DNA from: Verrucomicrobia bacterium CG1_02_43_26
GTDB lineage: Bacteria; Verrucomicrobiota; Verrucomicrobiia; Opitutales; CG1-02-43-26
Assembly (NCBI GenBank): GCA_001872735.1
Contig: MNWT01000006.1
Location: 1 to 64,000 of the forward strand
DNA length: 64,000 bases
Reading direction: 5' to 3'
In this document: positions 25,907 through 35,137 of the stretch, in pieces
Layout: each line of letters starts with the position of its first letter
How positions within the stretch are numbered: the first letter of the stretch is position 1
The notes under the pieces: model-generated
Databases searched by the model: none
The model's input: the letters and a program-made list of their open reading frames with translations, nothing else
What the model was told of the DNA's origin: nothing
Made by a program: the position numbers and the translations under genes

Positions 25907-27685
25907 ATGCCTCAAGAAGACTTCACAGAAAGAGTGTATAAAGGCGTTGCGGCTTCACCAGGAATCGCACAAGGTCAGGCATTCGTTTTTCTGGAGAAGG
26001 AATTGGAAATTCCGCTATATCATGTAACAGCGGATGAGTCCGAGCGTGAAATATTGCGTTTTGAGCAGGCGCTTATAAAGACGCGAGAACAAATCGCGAA
26101 AGTTCGCACAGAAGTTGCCCAAAAGTTAGGGGAAGAAGAAGCACAGATATTTGATGCCCATCTGCTTGTTTTGGAAGATCGCGCCTTAGTGGACGAGACG
26201 ATTCGGTCACACAAGGAAAGCTTATACAATATCGATTACTGCTTTCAAGCCGTTGTAAAGCGTTACATAGAAGCATTTGATAAAATTGATGACGAGTATA
26301 TCAAAGAAAGAGCCACTGATATTAGAGATGTCGCCAAGCGGGTTCTTGAAAACCTTTTAGGCGAAACTCGCCTTAACCTCGTACAAATAAGCCAACAAAA
26401 AATCATTGTTTCCTCTGATTTAAAACCATCTGACACCGGTAGCTTGAAAAAAGGCGAAGTGCTAGGGTTTGTTACAGATACAGGGAGCAGGACAAGCCAT
26501 GCCGTCATTATGGCTCGTTCGTTACGGATACCCGCGGTTGTTGGATTGATTAATATTACGAGTGTCGTCAAGACGGATGATTTTCTATTGATTGATGGCT
26601 ACGAAGGGCTTGTATTCGTCAATCCCACAGAAGAAACAAAGACGAAGTACGCGCAATTTCAAAAAGAGCGCGACCAGATACAAGCGATCTATGATTCCTG
26701 CAAGATGCTGCCGTCCCAAACGTTAGACGGAGAAAAGCATGCGATTATGCTTAACATAGATGGATCTGAAGATGCCGAAGACTTGATGGAGTTATCCAGT
26801 GATGGTGTTGGCCTCTTTCGAACCGAATCCTTGTTTATGGTAAAAGACAGGTTTCCATCTGAAGAAACACAATACATTTACTATAAAAAGATCGTTCAGG
26901 CATTTAGCCCGAAGCCCGTCGTGATTCGTACGCTTGATTTAGGCGGAGACAAAAAACAAGGCAGCTTGTTTTATACCACAGAGCAAAATCCATTTTTAGG
27001 CTTTCGCGCGATTCGGTTTTGCCTAGAACACAAAGCGCTTTTCAAAGACCAGCTACGCGCCATTCTACGCGCAAGCGCGCATGGTGACGTACGTATCATG
27101 TACCCCATGATTAGTGGATTAGAAGAACTCATCGAGGCCAACACCTTGCTAGCGGAAACTAAACGCGAATTAGATGAAAAGAAAATCCCTTACAGCAACA
27201 ACATAAAGATCGGCGTGATGATTGAAGTGCCGAGCATTATGATGATCATCGACCACTTAAAGGATCACTGCTCGTTTATCAGCGTAGGCACAAATGATTT
27301 GATACAATATATTTTAGCAGTGGATCGCTTGAACGAGAAAGTAGCTTTCATGTATAACCCAGGGCACCCGGCAGTTTTACGCACCCTTGACCACATTATT
27401 CAAAGCTGTCATCAGCATGGGCTAGAGATCAATGTTTGCGGGGAAATGGCCGGTGACATTCTGTACGCGCCTTTATTGCTCGGTATGGGCGTGCATAATT
27501 TAAGCCTTAATCCGGGGGCTTACACTGAAATAAAATATTTAATGCGCTCCGTGACATCCGTAGAGCTCAAGGCACTCGTCCGTGAGGTTCTGGAAAACAA
27601 AAGCTCTGTTGATACCGCCAAAAAGCTGAAGAAATTTTATTTTGAAAAGCTACATAGCATTCTCGCTAAAAAGAAAGTGCGTTAG
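25907..27685 (+). CDS. ptsI: PTS enzyme I
   Basis: Transfers phosphate from phosphoenolpyruvate to HPr. 592 residues: N-terminal HPr-binding helical domain (YKGVAASPGIAQGQAFV), phosphohistidine in GSRTSHAVIMARSL, then the PEP-utilising barrel with GVGLFRTESLFM, VIRTLDLGGDKK, IRFCLEH, SVGTNDLIQYILAVDR and the catalytic Cys in EINVCGEMAGD. Complete and probably active. No sugar-specific enzyme II is nearby. Its stop overlaps the stop of the convergent ArsR-methyltransferase gene. Confidence 0.96.
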   Translation: MPQEDFTERVYKGVAASPGIAQGQAFVFLEKELEIPLYHVTADESEREILRFEQALIKTREQIAKVRTEVAQKLGEEEAQIFDAHLLVLEDRALVDETIRSHKESLYNIDYCFQAVVKRYIEAFDKIDDEYIKERATDIRDVAKRVLENLLGETRLNLVQISQQKIIVSSDLKPSDTGSLKKGEVLGFVTDTGSRTSHAVIMARSLRIPAVVGLINITSVVKTDDFLLIDGYEGLVFVNPTEETKTKYAQFQKERDQIQAIYDSCKMLPSQTLDGEKHAIMLNIDGSEDAEDLMELSSDGVGLFRTESLFMVKDRFPSEETQYIYYKKIVQAFSPKPVVIRTLDLGGDKKQGSLFYTTEQNPFLGFRAIRFCLEHKALFKDQLRAILRASAHGDVRIMYPMISGLEELIEANTLLAETKRELDEKKIPYSNNIKIGVMIEVPSIMMIIDHLKDHCSFISVGTNDLIQYILAVDRLNEKVAFMYNPGHPAVLRTLDHIIQSCHQHGLEINVCGEMAGDILYAPLLLGMGVHNLSLNPGAYTEIKYLMRSVTSVELKALVREVLENKSSVDTAKKLKKFYFEKLHSILAKKKVR

Positions 27686-28617
27686 CTCCCCTTTGTGCCC
27701 GCCGCCAGAAGCGTTTCAAAAAACGGTTCCCTTGTTTCTTTTGACGCACTGTAGACATCAATTTGTTGGAAGCCAGCTGCTTTGAGATATTGATAAAGCG
27801 TATTTTCGCTAAACCCAAGCCATCGATCCGCATACAATTCTTTTGCTTTTAAAAACTTATGCTCTTTCAAATCCAGTACGAGCAAGCGACCCCCTGGCTT
27901 CAAAATCCGGTAAGCTTCGTTAATAGCCACCTGCGGGCGGCTTGCGTGATGGAGCGCTTGAGACAAAATAGCAACATCGATTGAATTATCTGAAAGCGGA
28001 ACGCTTTCAATATCCCCCAACTGATAGGTTAGATTTACCAACTCATGTTTTTTTGCGATATCGGAACCGACTTGAACCATCTTCGGGCTACTATCCACGC
28101 AGTAGACATGCTTTGCTTTTTTAGCCAACAAATGGGCAATCACGCCCTCTCCTGAGCCTAGATCAGCAAAAACAAGATTTGGGGTAAGCTGCAACAACAT
28201 ATGCCCGATGCTTTCCCATGATCGACCAGGGCAGTAATTCTTCCCCAAACGTTCGGCAATGGAATTAAAATATTCCTCTGAAACCTTACGTCGTTTATCC
28301 AAAATATGAACCAAGTGCTTGAAGTCTGCCCGCACTTGAGCTTGCGACTGGGTAACCGCGAATACGTTTTGCATAAGCCCCTCGACTGCTCTATCCGGTT
28401 GCTCCCTGTAGGAATAAAAAACTTTTTTGCCCTCTTTTCGCACATTCACCAACTCCGCCTGCCTCAATAGCGATAAGTGCGTAGAGATTCTTGACTGACC
28501 CATATTTAAAATTTTCTGCAACTCCGCAACGGACAATTCCTCTTTAAACAAGAGTTGCAGCATTCTAAGCCGCGTTGAATCGCCCAACAGTTTTAGAATT
28601 TCGCAATGCTCAACCAT
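27682..28617 (-). CDS. ArsR-family regulator fused to SAM-dependent methyltransferase
   Basis: 311 residues in two domains. Residues 1-90 are an ArsR/SmtB winged helix (LLGDSTRLRMLQLLFKEELSVAELQKI, then MGQSRISTHLSLL). Residues about 135-300 are a class I methyltransferase with VFADLGSGEGVIAHLLAKK, the YCVDSSPKMV acidic turn and SQALHHASRP. No Cys metal-site pair of the ELCVCD type is visible, so metal sensing is unlikely. This fusion family is widespread; its methyl substrate is unknown to me. The start overlaps the preceding PAP2 gene by eight bases, making it the last gene of greA-PAP2-PAP2-ArsR. Confidence 0.88.
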   Translation of the reverse strand: MVEHCEILKLLGDSTRLRMLQLLFKEELSVAELQKILNMGQSRISTHLSLLRQAELVNVRKEGKKVFYSYREQPDRAVEGLMQNVFAVTQSQAQVRADFKHLVHILDKRRKVSEEYFNSIAERLGKNYCPGRSWESIGHMLLQLTPNLVFADLGSGEGVIAHLLAKKAKHVYCVDSSPKMVQVGSDIAKKHELVNLTYQLGDIESVPLSDNSIDVAILSQALHHASRPQVAINEAYRILKPGGRLLVLDLKEHKFLKAKELYADRWLGFSENTLYQYLKAAGFQQIDVYSASKETREPFFETLLAAGTKGS

Positions 28618-29443
28618 GTGCCTGAACTGTTTTTACTTTTTTAAACTGGATCCACTTTTTTAACAAAAGAGCAAACAACAAACTAACGCCTGCGCCAACC
28701 CATAGGGCCGTCAACACATATTGAATGGTTACTAACACAGGCATAGAAAACGAAGGTGCCGCGCCGTGAATCCATTGCACGCCTACATTAATTAAAAGAA
28801 CGCCTAACACCGCGAGAGCCACTACATATACTTTTTGATAAAAAGAAAAATTCATTTCATTGCGCGATTGAATTAAAAATGCAATCGGAAACGCCAATAA
28901 AAGACCAACTCCTATCCAGATTTGACTTCTAATGACATACAATTTTTGGGGATAAGTGAGTATCAAAGGAATTGATACAAGCAAAAGGAGATAACCTAAC
29001 AAATAAACATGCTTTTGAAATAGCTTTATTTTTCGCAAACGATCGTATCCCACAAAAGTAATTAACCCTGCCGAAATCGCCCCTAAAACATCTAGCAAAG
29101 TATGATAGCCGAAATAAATGAGCCCCCAAGCCACGCCCGTTAATAATATGATCACAAAGCAAGAAAAAAATCTATTGCGATATTCCACGGCGAGCCAACC
29201 CCAAAAAGCAAAAGAGGCTTGCATATGGCCACTAGGAAACACCCACCCATAACCGGTTGCCCCTGGATATTCCTGAATCTGAAACAAATATTTCAAATAC
29301 GGATTCAGAATCATAGTAAAGGCGAAAATGAAAAGCGTGCGCACCAAGTACTCCTTGTTTCCGCACAAGTAACCAATGACTAAAGCGCTTGCAATTAACT
29401 TAACGCTTACCAGGAAAAGCTGCGCGATAAAATCTAGGATCAT
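28610..29443 (-). CDS. PAP2-family membrane phosphatase, copy 2
   Basis: 277 residues, about seven membrane segments. The PAP2 motifs are FPSGHMQASFAF and the distal YFGYHTLLDVLGA with catalytic His and Asp; the first basic motif is weak. Members hydrolyse undecaprenyl diphosphate, phosphatidylglycerol phosphate or other lipid phosphates. It is the tandem partner of the next gene upstream (three-base gap) and overlaps the ArsR-methyltransferase gene. The C-terminal half has four additional hydrophobic spans not needed for catalysis. Substrate cannot be read from sequence. Confidence 0.82.
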   Translation of the reverse strand: MILDFIAQLFLVSVKLIASALVIGYLCGNKEYLVRTLFIFAFTMILNPYLKYLFQIQEYPGATGYGWVFPSGHMQASFAFWGWLAVEYRNRFFSCFVIILLTGVAWGLIYFGYHTLLDVLGAISAGLITFVGYDRLRKIKLFQKHVYLLGYLLLLVSIPLILTYPQKLYVIRSQIWIGVGLLLAFPIAFLIQSRNEMNFSFYQKVYVVALAVLGVLLINVGVQWIHGAAPSFSMPVLVTIQYVLTALWVGAGVSLLFALLLKKWIQFKKVKTVQAHG

Positions 29444-29446
29444 GTG

Positions 29447-30274
29447 CTAAATGCCTTTTTTCTGAAGGTAATTCGAGAAACCTTTGTAATAAGTCGCTGC
29501 TAATGCTTCGCTGGATACCCAGAAAAATATAACAAACCAAGTGATCATCTTTAATATTAAAGGAGAGATAACGCCGCCAAGGGGCTTTATTGCATATAAA
29601 AGCAAAATGGCAAAAAGGGCATTACCGATCACAATCATAAGAGATGAAAAGGGATCACGCGCTTTAACAAATTCAAAGTGGAAAAAACTACCCACGGCAA
29701 CTCCACCCATTAAACCAAGCCCTAACCAAGTATCTGAGGCAATACGCGCACCGTCACTGGAAATGGCCATACAAAAGGCTGGAACAAGAAAGAGGAGCGC
29801 ATAGGCAAATAAGTTGTTCTGCAAAAAACGAAATCTAAGCAAAACATAAGAAGCCAGCAAGATAGCGCTTCCAAAAAATATTCCGCCAATGATATCAATG
29901 GCATAATGGTAACCGCGATAGATCGTAAACAAAGCAATAAACCACAAGAGATTGACCAAGAAAAACCGCACCTTAGTGCTCTTTGTCGCACAAGCAAGCC
30001 AACCGAAAAAGGCAACCATGGTTACCGTATGACCGCTCGGGAAAGCCCAGTTGACAACACCCTGCTCTTCTCCGTTCAAAGGAAGCGGCATTTGCCAAAC
30101 ATCCTTGAGGTAGCCTTTAAAAATAAAGGCAAACCCCAATAAAATGATGGCTCGGGCGAACATATTTCTATCAAACAATACCAGCCCTACCGCGCCGAGA
30201 ACCAGCATTACGTTTGTATGGTTAATAACCAATAAAACGTTCGCGATAGAATCAGTTATTGCAAAGACATCCAT
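29447..30274 (-). CDS. PAP2-family membrane phosphatase, copy 1
   Basis: 275 residues with about seven membrane spans and the same layout as its neighbour: AFPSGHTVTMVAFFGW, then IYRGYHYAIDIIGGIFFG with His and Asp. The two proteins share positions of motifs and spans but are clearly diverged, so this is an old duplication. It starts five bases after the greA stop, so transcription probably comes from the greA promoter. Candidate roles are undecaprenyl diphosphate recycling or lipid dephosphorylation. Confidence 0.82.
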   Translation of the reverse strand: MDVFAITDSIANVLLVINHTNVMLVLGAVGLVLFDRNMFARAIILLGFAFIFKGYLKDVWQMPLPLNGEEQGVVNWAFPSGHTVTMVAFFGWLACATKSTKVRFFLVNLLWFIALFTIYRGYHYAIDIIGGIFFGSAILLASYVLLRFRFLQNNLFAYALLFLVPAFCMAISSDGARIASDTWLGLGLMGGVAVGSFFHFEFVKARDPFSSLMIVIGNALFAILLLYAIKPLGGVISPLILKMITWFVIFFWVSSEALAATYYKGFSNYLQKKGI

Positions 30275-30279
30275 TATGC

Positions 30280-32154
30280 TCAGTAGGTTAATACTTTATT
30301 TTGATCTACCCAACGCACGATATTATCAATAGTCCACACCTCTTCGTTGCCATCGATTTCTGTTTTAACCGTATCGCCCACCTTTTTAGAAAGAAGGCTT
30401 TGGCCTAAAGGTGTTTTGTAAGAAAGAATATCCTCTTCAGGCTTACTATCCCAAGCACCCAAAATAGCATATTCATGCTTTTTACCAGAAGACTTCTGGG
30501 TGAGTGTTACAACAGAGCCGATTTCAACTTGCTTGCCGGTGGCATCTTCAAAGTCTGTGACAACTGCGCGAGAAAGCTCTGATTCCAAATGGGCTTTTCG
30601 TGCCAATAAGGTATCCTGATCCTGGCGAGCCATTTTGTACTCGGCATTTTCACGAAGGTCACCATGCTCTCTGGCTTCGGCGATGGCCAATTTGTTTTCA
30701 GGAATTTTTTGGCTAACCAAAACTTCGTACTCTTTTTTACGAGCCTGGAAACTTGCGTCTGAGACGACCAGTTTCTCACTTTCTTGTACTTGAGAAGCAT
30801 CCCCTGCGACAAGATTTTGGATATTTGGAAATATCTTGATAAAACGAGCTAATAGGGATTTTTTAGAAAGTTCCTCAAATCCTTGATTGAGCAATAACAT
30901 TTGAGCTAAATCTTGAGCCACTTCGTAGTTTGCTTCTGAAAGCAAGTCCGGAATAAGTTCCTGATCGTCTGAAAGAATGTCCCCCAAAAGAATACGGCGA
31001 TGACCTGTTTGCTGAAGCGCTTCGTTATCGATCGCGTGGAAGATAGCGGTTAAGAGCCTTGCATTAATGAGGCCCTTGGTAAGCTTTTGGAAACGTCGCG
31101 TATTGCGATTTTTAACCATCCAGTGAAGCACAGGTCCCTTGAGGGCTTGTTCGTTTAACCATTTCTGGAAAGACTCCGCCACCAAGTCACCATAGCCACG
31201 CTCCATTAGGAAAACGATACACTCGTTGGTGAACTTGCCACTACTGTTACGCAGTAAATTAAGGGTTACCGTATTCCAATCATCCGGGTAAACACGGCTG
31301 ATGAGGTCAAGGAAGCGTTTAAAATAGGAAGAAGGCAATTCTTCCGCCAATTCTGATAAATTGTCTGTTTCTTTAATAATGGAAGTAGATGTCGGCTCTA
31401 AAACCTCAACATCTTCGCACAAGTGGCGACCCAAGTCATTACGCACCCATACGCCATGCAAGCGCTCGGCTTGATTGAGCTTTTTGGCCATTTTAACGGC
31501 TTCAGTAAGGTCATCAAGAATTTGCGGCAAGTCATTCGCAATCTCTTCTACGCTATCGGAAAGTTGGTATAATTTTTCGGCGAGGAGGATCTTCTTCTTA
31601 GGGTGTTTATTAGCATAAAACTCTTCAAGAATTTCTTGCTCTGAGGTTAAAGGTTCATCACGCAAGATGTATGGATCGTTCTTTTTAACAGGAACGGCAA
31701 CACGAGGGTCACGAACGAGAAGTTTCTTGGTGACATTCCACCATTTGCGAAAACGAGTCGCCCCTAAAAGACGCGTTAAAAAGCGCTCTAGCTCTGTCTG
31801 GAACATTGTGCCTTCCGGAGAAGCTGAAAGTACTTCCACGACTAGCTCAACGGGCTGTTTCTTGATCATTTCTTCAATGACCTCCGGCTCCTTACATTGA
31901 CGGACAAGTAAATTATCATTTTCCAGCATTTCGAGTTTATCAACACAGAAAGCAGGATCCATTGGATGGGATTGTTTTCCACCCTCAAAATCGATGATCA
32001 GTTTGCCACTAACCTCATCATAATCTCTGATTTCACCAAAGCCCCAGCTTCGATGGATACAATAATTGCCTCTCTCCATTTTTTCAAGAACGTGTCTCAC
32101 GCTCTTTAGTTTTGGTTTTTTTTGGATGAGCCGATCGATCGCTTCTTTATTCAT
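30280..32154 (-). CDS. greA: Transcription elongation factor GreA with long N-terminal extension
   Basis: Stimulates RNA cleavage by stalled RNA polymerase. The C-terminal ~165 residues are GreA: coiled coil with the acidic tip EHGDLRENAEYKMARQ, then the globular domain VTLTQKSSGKKHEYAILG, SYKTPLGQSLLSKKVGD. The first ~455 residues are an added domain starting RLIQKKPKLKSVRHVLEKM and containing helical repeats. GreA of 600-700 residues is known from Chlamydia and relatives, so this supports a PVC origin. It leads the operon with two PAP2 genes and the ArsR-methyltransferase, and diverges from rsmB with 40 bases between. Confidence 0.9.
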   Translation of the reverse strand: MNKEAIDRLIQKKPKLKSVRHVLEKMERGNYCIHRSWGFGEIRDYDEVSGKLIIDFEGGKQSHPMDPAFCVDKLEMLENDNLLVRQCKEPEVIEEMIKKQPVELVVEVLSASPEGTMFQTELERFLTRLLGATRFRKWWNVTKKLLVRDPRVAVPVKKNDPYILRDEPLTSEQEILEEFYANKHPKKKILLAEKLYQLSDSVEEIANDLPQILDDLTEAVKMAKKLNQAERLHGVWVRNDLGRHLCEDVEVLEPTSTSIIKETDNLSELAEELPSSYFKRFLDLISRVYPDDWNTVTLNLLRNSSGKFTNECIVFLMERGYGDLVAESFQKWLNEQALKGPVLHWMVKNRNTRRFQKLTKGLINARLLTAIFHAIDNEALQQTGHRRILLGDILSDDQELIPDLLSEANYEVAQDLAQMLLLNQGFEELSKKSLLARFIKIFPNIQNLVAGDASQVQESEKLVVSDASFQARKKEYEVLVSQKIPENKLAIAEAREHGDLRENAEYKMARQDQDTLLARKAHLESELSRAVVTDFEDATGKQVEIGSVVTLTQKSSGKKHEYAILGAWDSKPEEDILSYKTPLGQSLLSKKVGDTVKTEIDGNEEVWTIDNIVRWVDQNKVLTY

Positions 32155-32165
32155 AGTGATTAATG

Positions 32166-32174
32166 TGTTATAAT
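32166..32174 (+). promoter_or_regulatory. Extended -10 promoter element for rsmB
   Basis: TGTTATAAT (perfect TATAAT at 32169-32174 with TGn in front) lies 20 bases upstream of the rsmB ATG. No good -35, as expected for extended -10 promoters. Confidence 0.5.
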
Positions 32175-32194
32175 GCGTCTAAAATTTTGAAAAA

Positions 32195-33484
32195 ATGAAA
32201 TATAAATGTGATAAAAGTCAACTTCCCTGGGCATTAGCCATAGATTTATGCAAAAAATACATCAAAAAACCTAGAAAGGCTGATTACTTATTAGAAGAAC
32301 TCGTAAAAAATCATAATGTCGAGGCGCGCAGGAACAGTCAATTCCTTTTTTTGGGAGCCTTACGCCACTGGTCTTTGATCCACAACGTCTTAGAGCCCCT
32401 TTATACAAAGCAACCGAATTTAGGGCTAAGGGCGTTACTGATTATAGGTTTATTTGAAATCTTTGAGAAACCAGAAGATGCCCCGAAAATCATCCATTTC
32501 GCGGTGGATTTTGCGAAACATAACCTGAGCGTAGGAGAGTCTCGCTTTGTAAATGCGGTTTTGCGTAAAGCATCGATTCGTCTGGCAGAAGTTAAGGAGT
32601 TGGCAGAAGCGGGCTCACTAAACGAATTAGCCCTTTGCTATAGCCATCCCGTATGGTTAATTAAACGCTGGGAAAAGGAGTTTGGCATAGAGATAACAAA
32701 AAATTATCTCAAGTGGAATCAACTTCCGCCTGCGATATATGCACGAGCACGCAATCATGTGCCCCTTCCCGTAGATCTATTTGAGAAAACGCCTTGGGAC
32801 GATTTTTATCGCTACACGGGAAAAGACTGGAGCAAAGTGGAAGCCCTCTTAGCGCAAGGCGACATTTACATACAAGATCCTTCGACTCAAATTTCACCTA
32901 AGCTACTCACTCTTAAAAAAGGTATGCATATGCTGGATCTTTGTGCTGCTCCCGGAGGTAAGAGCCTTTTATTGGCAGATGAACTGGCCAAGGCAGGCGG
33001 CGGCATGCTTGCGTCTGTGGATCTCCCCAATAAACGTTTTACTCTTTTAAAAGAAAATTTACTCAAAGCACCGGAAAATGTTACGAGCCAAATCATCGGT
33101 TGCGATGTGTTTGAATTAACAGAAGCTGTGCTAAGCGAAAATAATGTCCCTGAGCTTTTTGATGCAGTTTTACTCGATGTGCCTTGCTCGAACACCGGGG
33201 TTATTAGACGGCGCCCCGATATCAAAGAGCGCTTGACTGAAAATGATTTCACGCAACTTCCCGAATTGCAGCAAAAGCTGTTGCAGCAAGCAGCTCGATT
33301 TGTTCGGCCCGGAGGTCAATTAGTCTATAGCACCTGCAGTATCGATGAAGCAGAAAACGAAGCGGTAGTAAAGGTCTTCCTCGCGGAAAATCCGACCTTT
33401 GAGCTAAAAGAAACAAAATTAATTTATCCGTGGGAAGAAAATAGAGATGGCGCAGGCGCTTTCTTGTTAGCGCGCAAAGAATAG
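32195..33484 (+). CDS. rsmB: 16S rRNA (cytosine-967-C5) methyltransferase
   Basis: Methylates C967 of 16S rRNA. 429 residues: NusB-like RNA-binding domain at 1-140 and a Rossmann methyltransferase with MLDLCAAPGGKSLLLADEL, LLDVPCSNTGVIRRRPD and YSTCSIDEAENEAVV. Both catalytic cysteines (DVPC and YSTC) are present. RsmF shares the catalytic part, but the NusB domain favours RsmB. Single gene, converging on the chemoreceptor gene with 15 bases between stops. Confidence 0.92.
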   Translation: MKYKCDKSQLPWALAIDLCKKYIKKPRKADYLLEELVKNHNVEARRNSQFLFLGALRHWSLIHNVLEPLYTKQPNLGLRALLIIGLFEIFEKPEDAPKIIHFAVDFAKHNLSVGESRFVNAVLRKASIRLAEVKELAEAGSLNELALCYSHPVWLIKRWEKEFGIEITKNYLKWNQLPPAIYARARNHVPLPVDLFEKTPWDDFYRYTGKDWSKVEALLAQGDIYIQDPSTQISPKLLTLKKGMHMLDLCAAPGGKSLLLADELAKAGGGMLASVDLPNKRFTLLKENLLKAPENVTSQIIGCDVFELTEAVLSENNVPELFDAVLLDVPCSNTGVIRRRPDIKERLTENDFTQLPELQQKLLQQAARFVRPGGQLVYSTCSIDEAENEAVVKVFLAENPTFELKETKLIYPWEENRDGAGAFLLARKE

Positions 33485-33499
33485 TTAGCCTAAACAGGA

Positions 33500-35035
33500 T
33501 CAATCTCTCGTTTTCTTATTTCCGTGGATAATATTGTAAAGCTGCTTAATTGCGCGGCGCAAGTCGTTTGCCTGTTCACTTAAACCACTAGAAGCGTTTG
33601 CTGCCTGCTCTGCGTTCGAAGCCGTTTGATTCGTAATTTTATCCATCTCGATCACCGCGGACTTCACTTGGTTTGTTCCCTGGCTTTGCTCCTGTGACGA
33701 TTCCGCAACTTGAACGACATTCGCATTCACTTCATTGACCGTTTTCACGATCGCTTCCAGATTTTCGTTTACCTGTTCGCAAATCTTATTACCCTTGTCC
33801 GCACTAAGCCTGGCCTTATCGATTAAGCGACTTGTATTCTGTGCTGCTTCTGTACAGCGTTGCGCAAGGCTGCGCACCTCATCGGCAACAACCGCAAAAC
33901 CAAGCCCTGCCTCACCGGCGCGAGCCGCTTCAACGGCAGCATTGAGCGCAAGTATATTTGTTTGGAAAGCAATTTCTTCAATTGTCTTAATCACTTGAGC
34001 AACATTATCACTAGAGTTTCGAATTTCCACCATCGCCTCAGACATTTCACGCATAGACTCGTGGCCTAAAGCAGCCGAGCTCTTCGCTTGTCCTGAAAGC
34101 TCTTTTGCCTTGTGGGCATTTGCGGCATTCGATTCCGTAAGTGACGTGATTTGTTCTAACGAGGCGCTTGTTTCCTCCAAAGAAGCTGCCTGCTCACTCG
34201 CGCCTTCCGCAAGCGAATGGCTGACCGCAGAAATCTTTTGTGATGCCTTGGCTGTCTCCTCTGAAGTACGGTTACAAAGATCGATAGACTTAAGAAGCGG
34301 TTTAATAATTGACTCCCGAATCAACCAATAAAAGGCACCTGTTACAAACAATACAACTAAACCTAACCACAAAGCAGAATTCCTGAAACCGGCGCGCACA
34401 ACCCTTTCTACGTTTTTTATAGGCGAAGATAAAATAAACGCGCCATGCATTTCTCCCGCACGCCAATCCTCCATCTGAAAACCTAAGAAATCTTTGCCAT
34501 CGCCCGTTGGGCTATTCATTGGACTGCCATGGCATTCCAAGCATTCCGGTGATAAGATAATAGGCCTTGCGTAGACAATCATGCCCCTTTCCTCATCTAC
34601 TTCAAAAAATTCTGTATGCCCACTACCATCCTTAAAGTAATCCAGTATTTTGCTTTCGAACGCATTGGGTTCATTTGCCGGATTGCGTGCTTGGTTACGA
34701 ACCACGCGAAACACCAGATCCTGCTTTTCAGCAACCTCAGCAAGAGCCTTAATTGCGGCAATAATTGGAATGGTGCTGAAAATTGTTGCCTCTCGAAAAT
34801 CATCGACCTCGTTCAATTCCTCTAACAAGCGCTCTCTTGCAAATGCGTTCTTTCGCCCCAACCACGCGGCATTTTCCCGTACGGTTTCGGCTTCTATTAC
34901 GATGGACTGCATTTCGCGTTTGGCAAGTTGAATGCCTTGTTCTCTAATGCTGTAACGTTGTACAAACAAACTGACACTCGCTGCAACGAGAATTGCTGCA
35001 ATAACAGAGAGCAATATCTTTGTTCCAATTTTCAT
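33500..35035 (-). CDS. Methyl-accepting chemotaxis protein with c-type heme motif
   Basis: 511 residues. First membrane span about 7-25, periplasmic sensor about 30-215, second span about 217-236, then a signalling domain. The sensor contains [13 protein letters not shown], a CxxCH heme-attachment motif at 165-169, the layout of DUF3365/Tll0287-type heme sensors, so redox or gas sensing is plausible. The signalling hairpin tip is intact ([20 protein letters not shown]), with Glu/Gln pairs around it suitable for methylation ([15 protein letters not shown]). No HAMP domain is obvious. CheA and CheW are not in the window. The presence suggests a motile stage or a taxis-like signalling use. Confidence 0.9.
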   Translation of the reverse strand: MKIGTKILLSVIAAILVAASVSLFVQRYSIREQGIQLAKREMQSIVIEAETVRENAAWLGRKNAFARERLLEELNEVDDFREATIFSTIPIIAAIKALAEVAEKQDLVFRVVRNQARNPANEPNAFESKILDYFKDGSGHTEFFEVDEERGMIVYARPIILSPECLECHGSPMNSPTGDGKDFLGFQMEDWRAGEMHGAFILSSPIKNVERVVRAGFRNSALWLGLVVLFVTGAFYWLIRESIIKPLLKSIDLCNRTSEETAKASQKISAVSHSLAEGASEQAASLEETSASLEQITSLTESNAANAHKAKELSGQAKSSAALGHESMREMSEAMVEIRNSSDNVAQVIKTIEEIAFQTNILALNAAVEAARAGEAGLGFAVVADEVRSLAQRCTEAAQNTSRLIDKARLSADKGNKICEQVNENLEAIVKTVNEVNANVVQVAESSQEQSQGTNQVKSAVIEMDKITNQTASNAEQAANASSGLSEQANDLRRAIKQLYNIIHGNKKTRD

Positions 35036-35137
35036 AAGGGGCCGGGGTAGAATATTGTGTGACAGCCAACACTGCCATCACACCTTACTTATGATACGGA
35101 ATAATGCCCTTGTAAATATTATTTTAAAAAAAATCTA

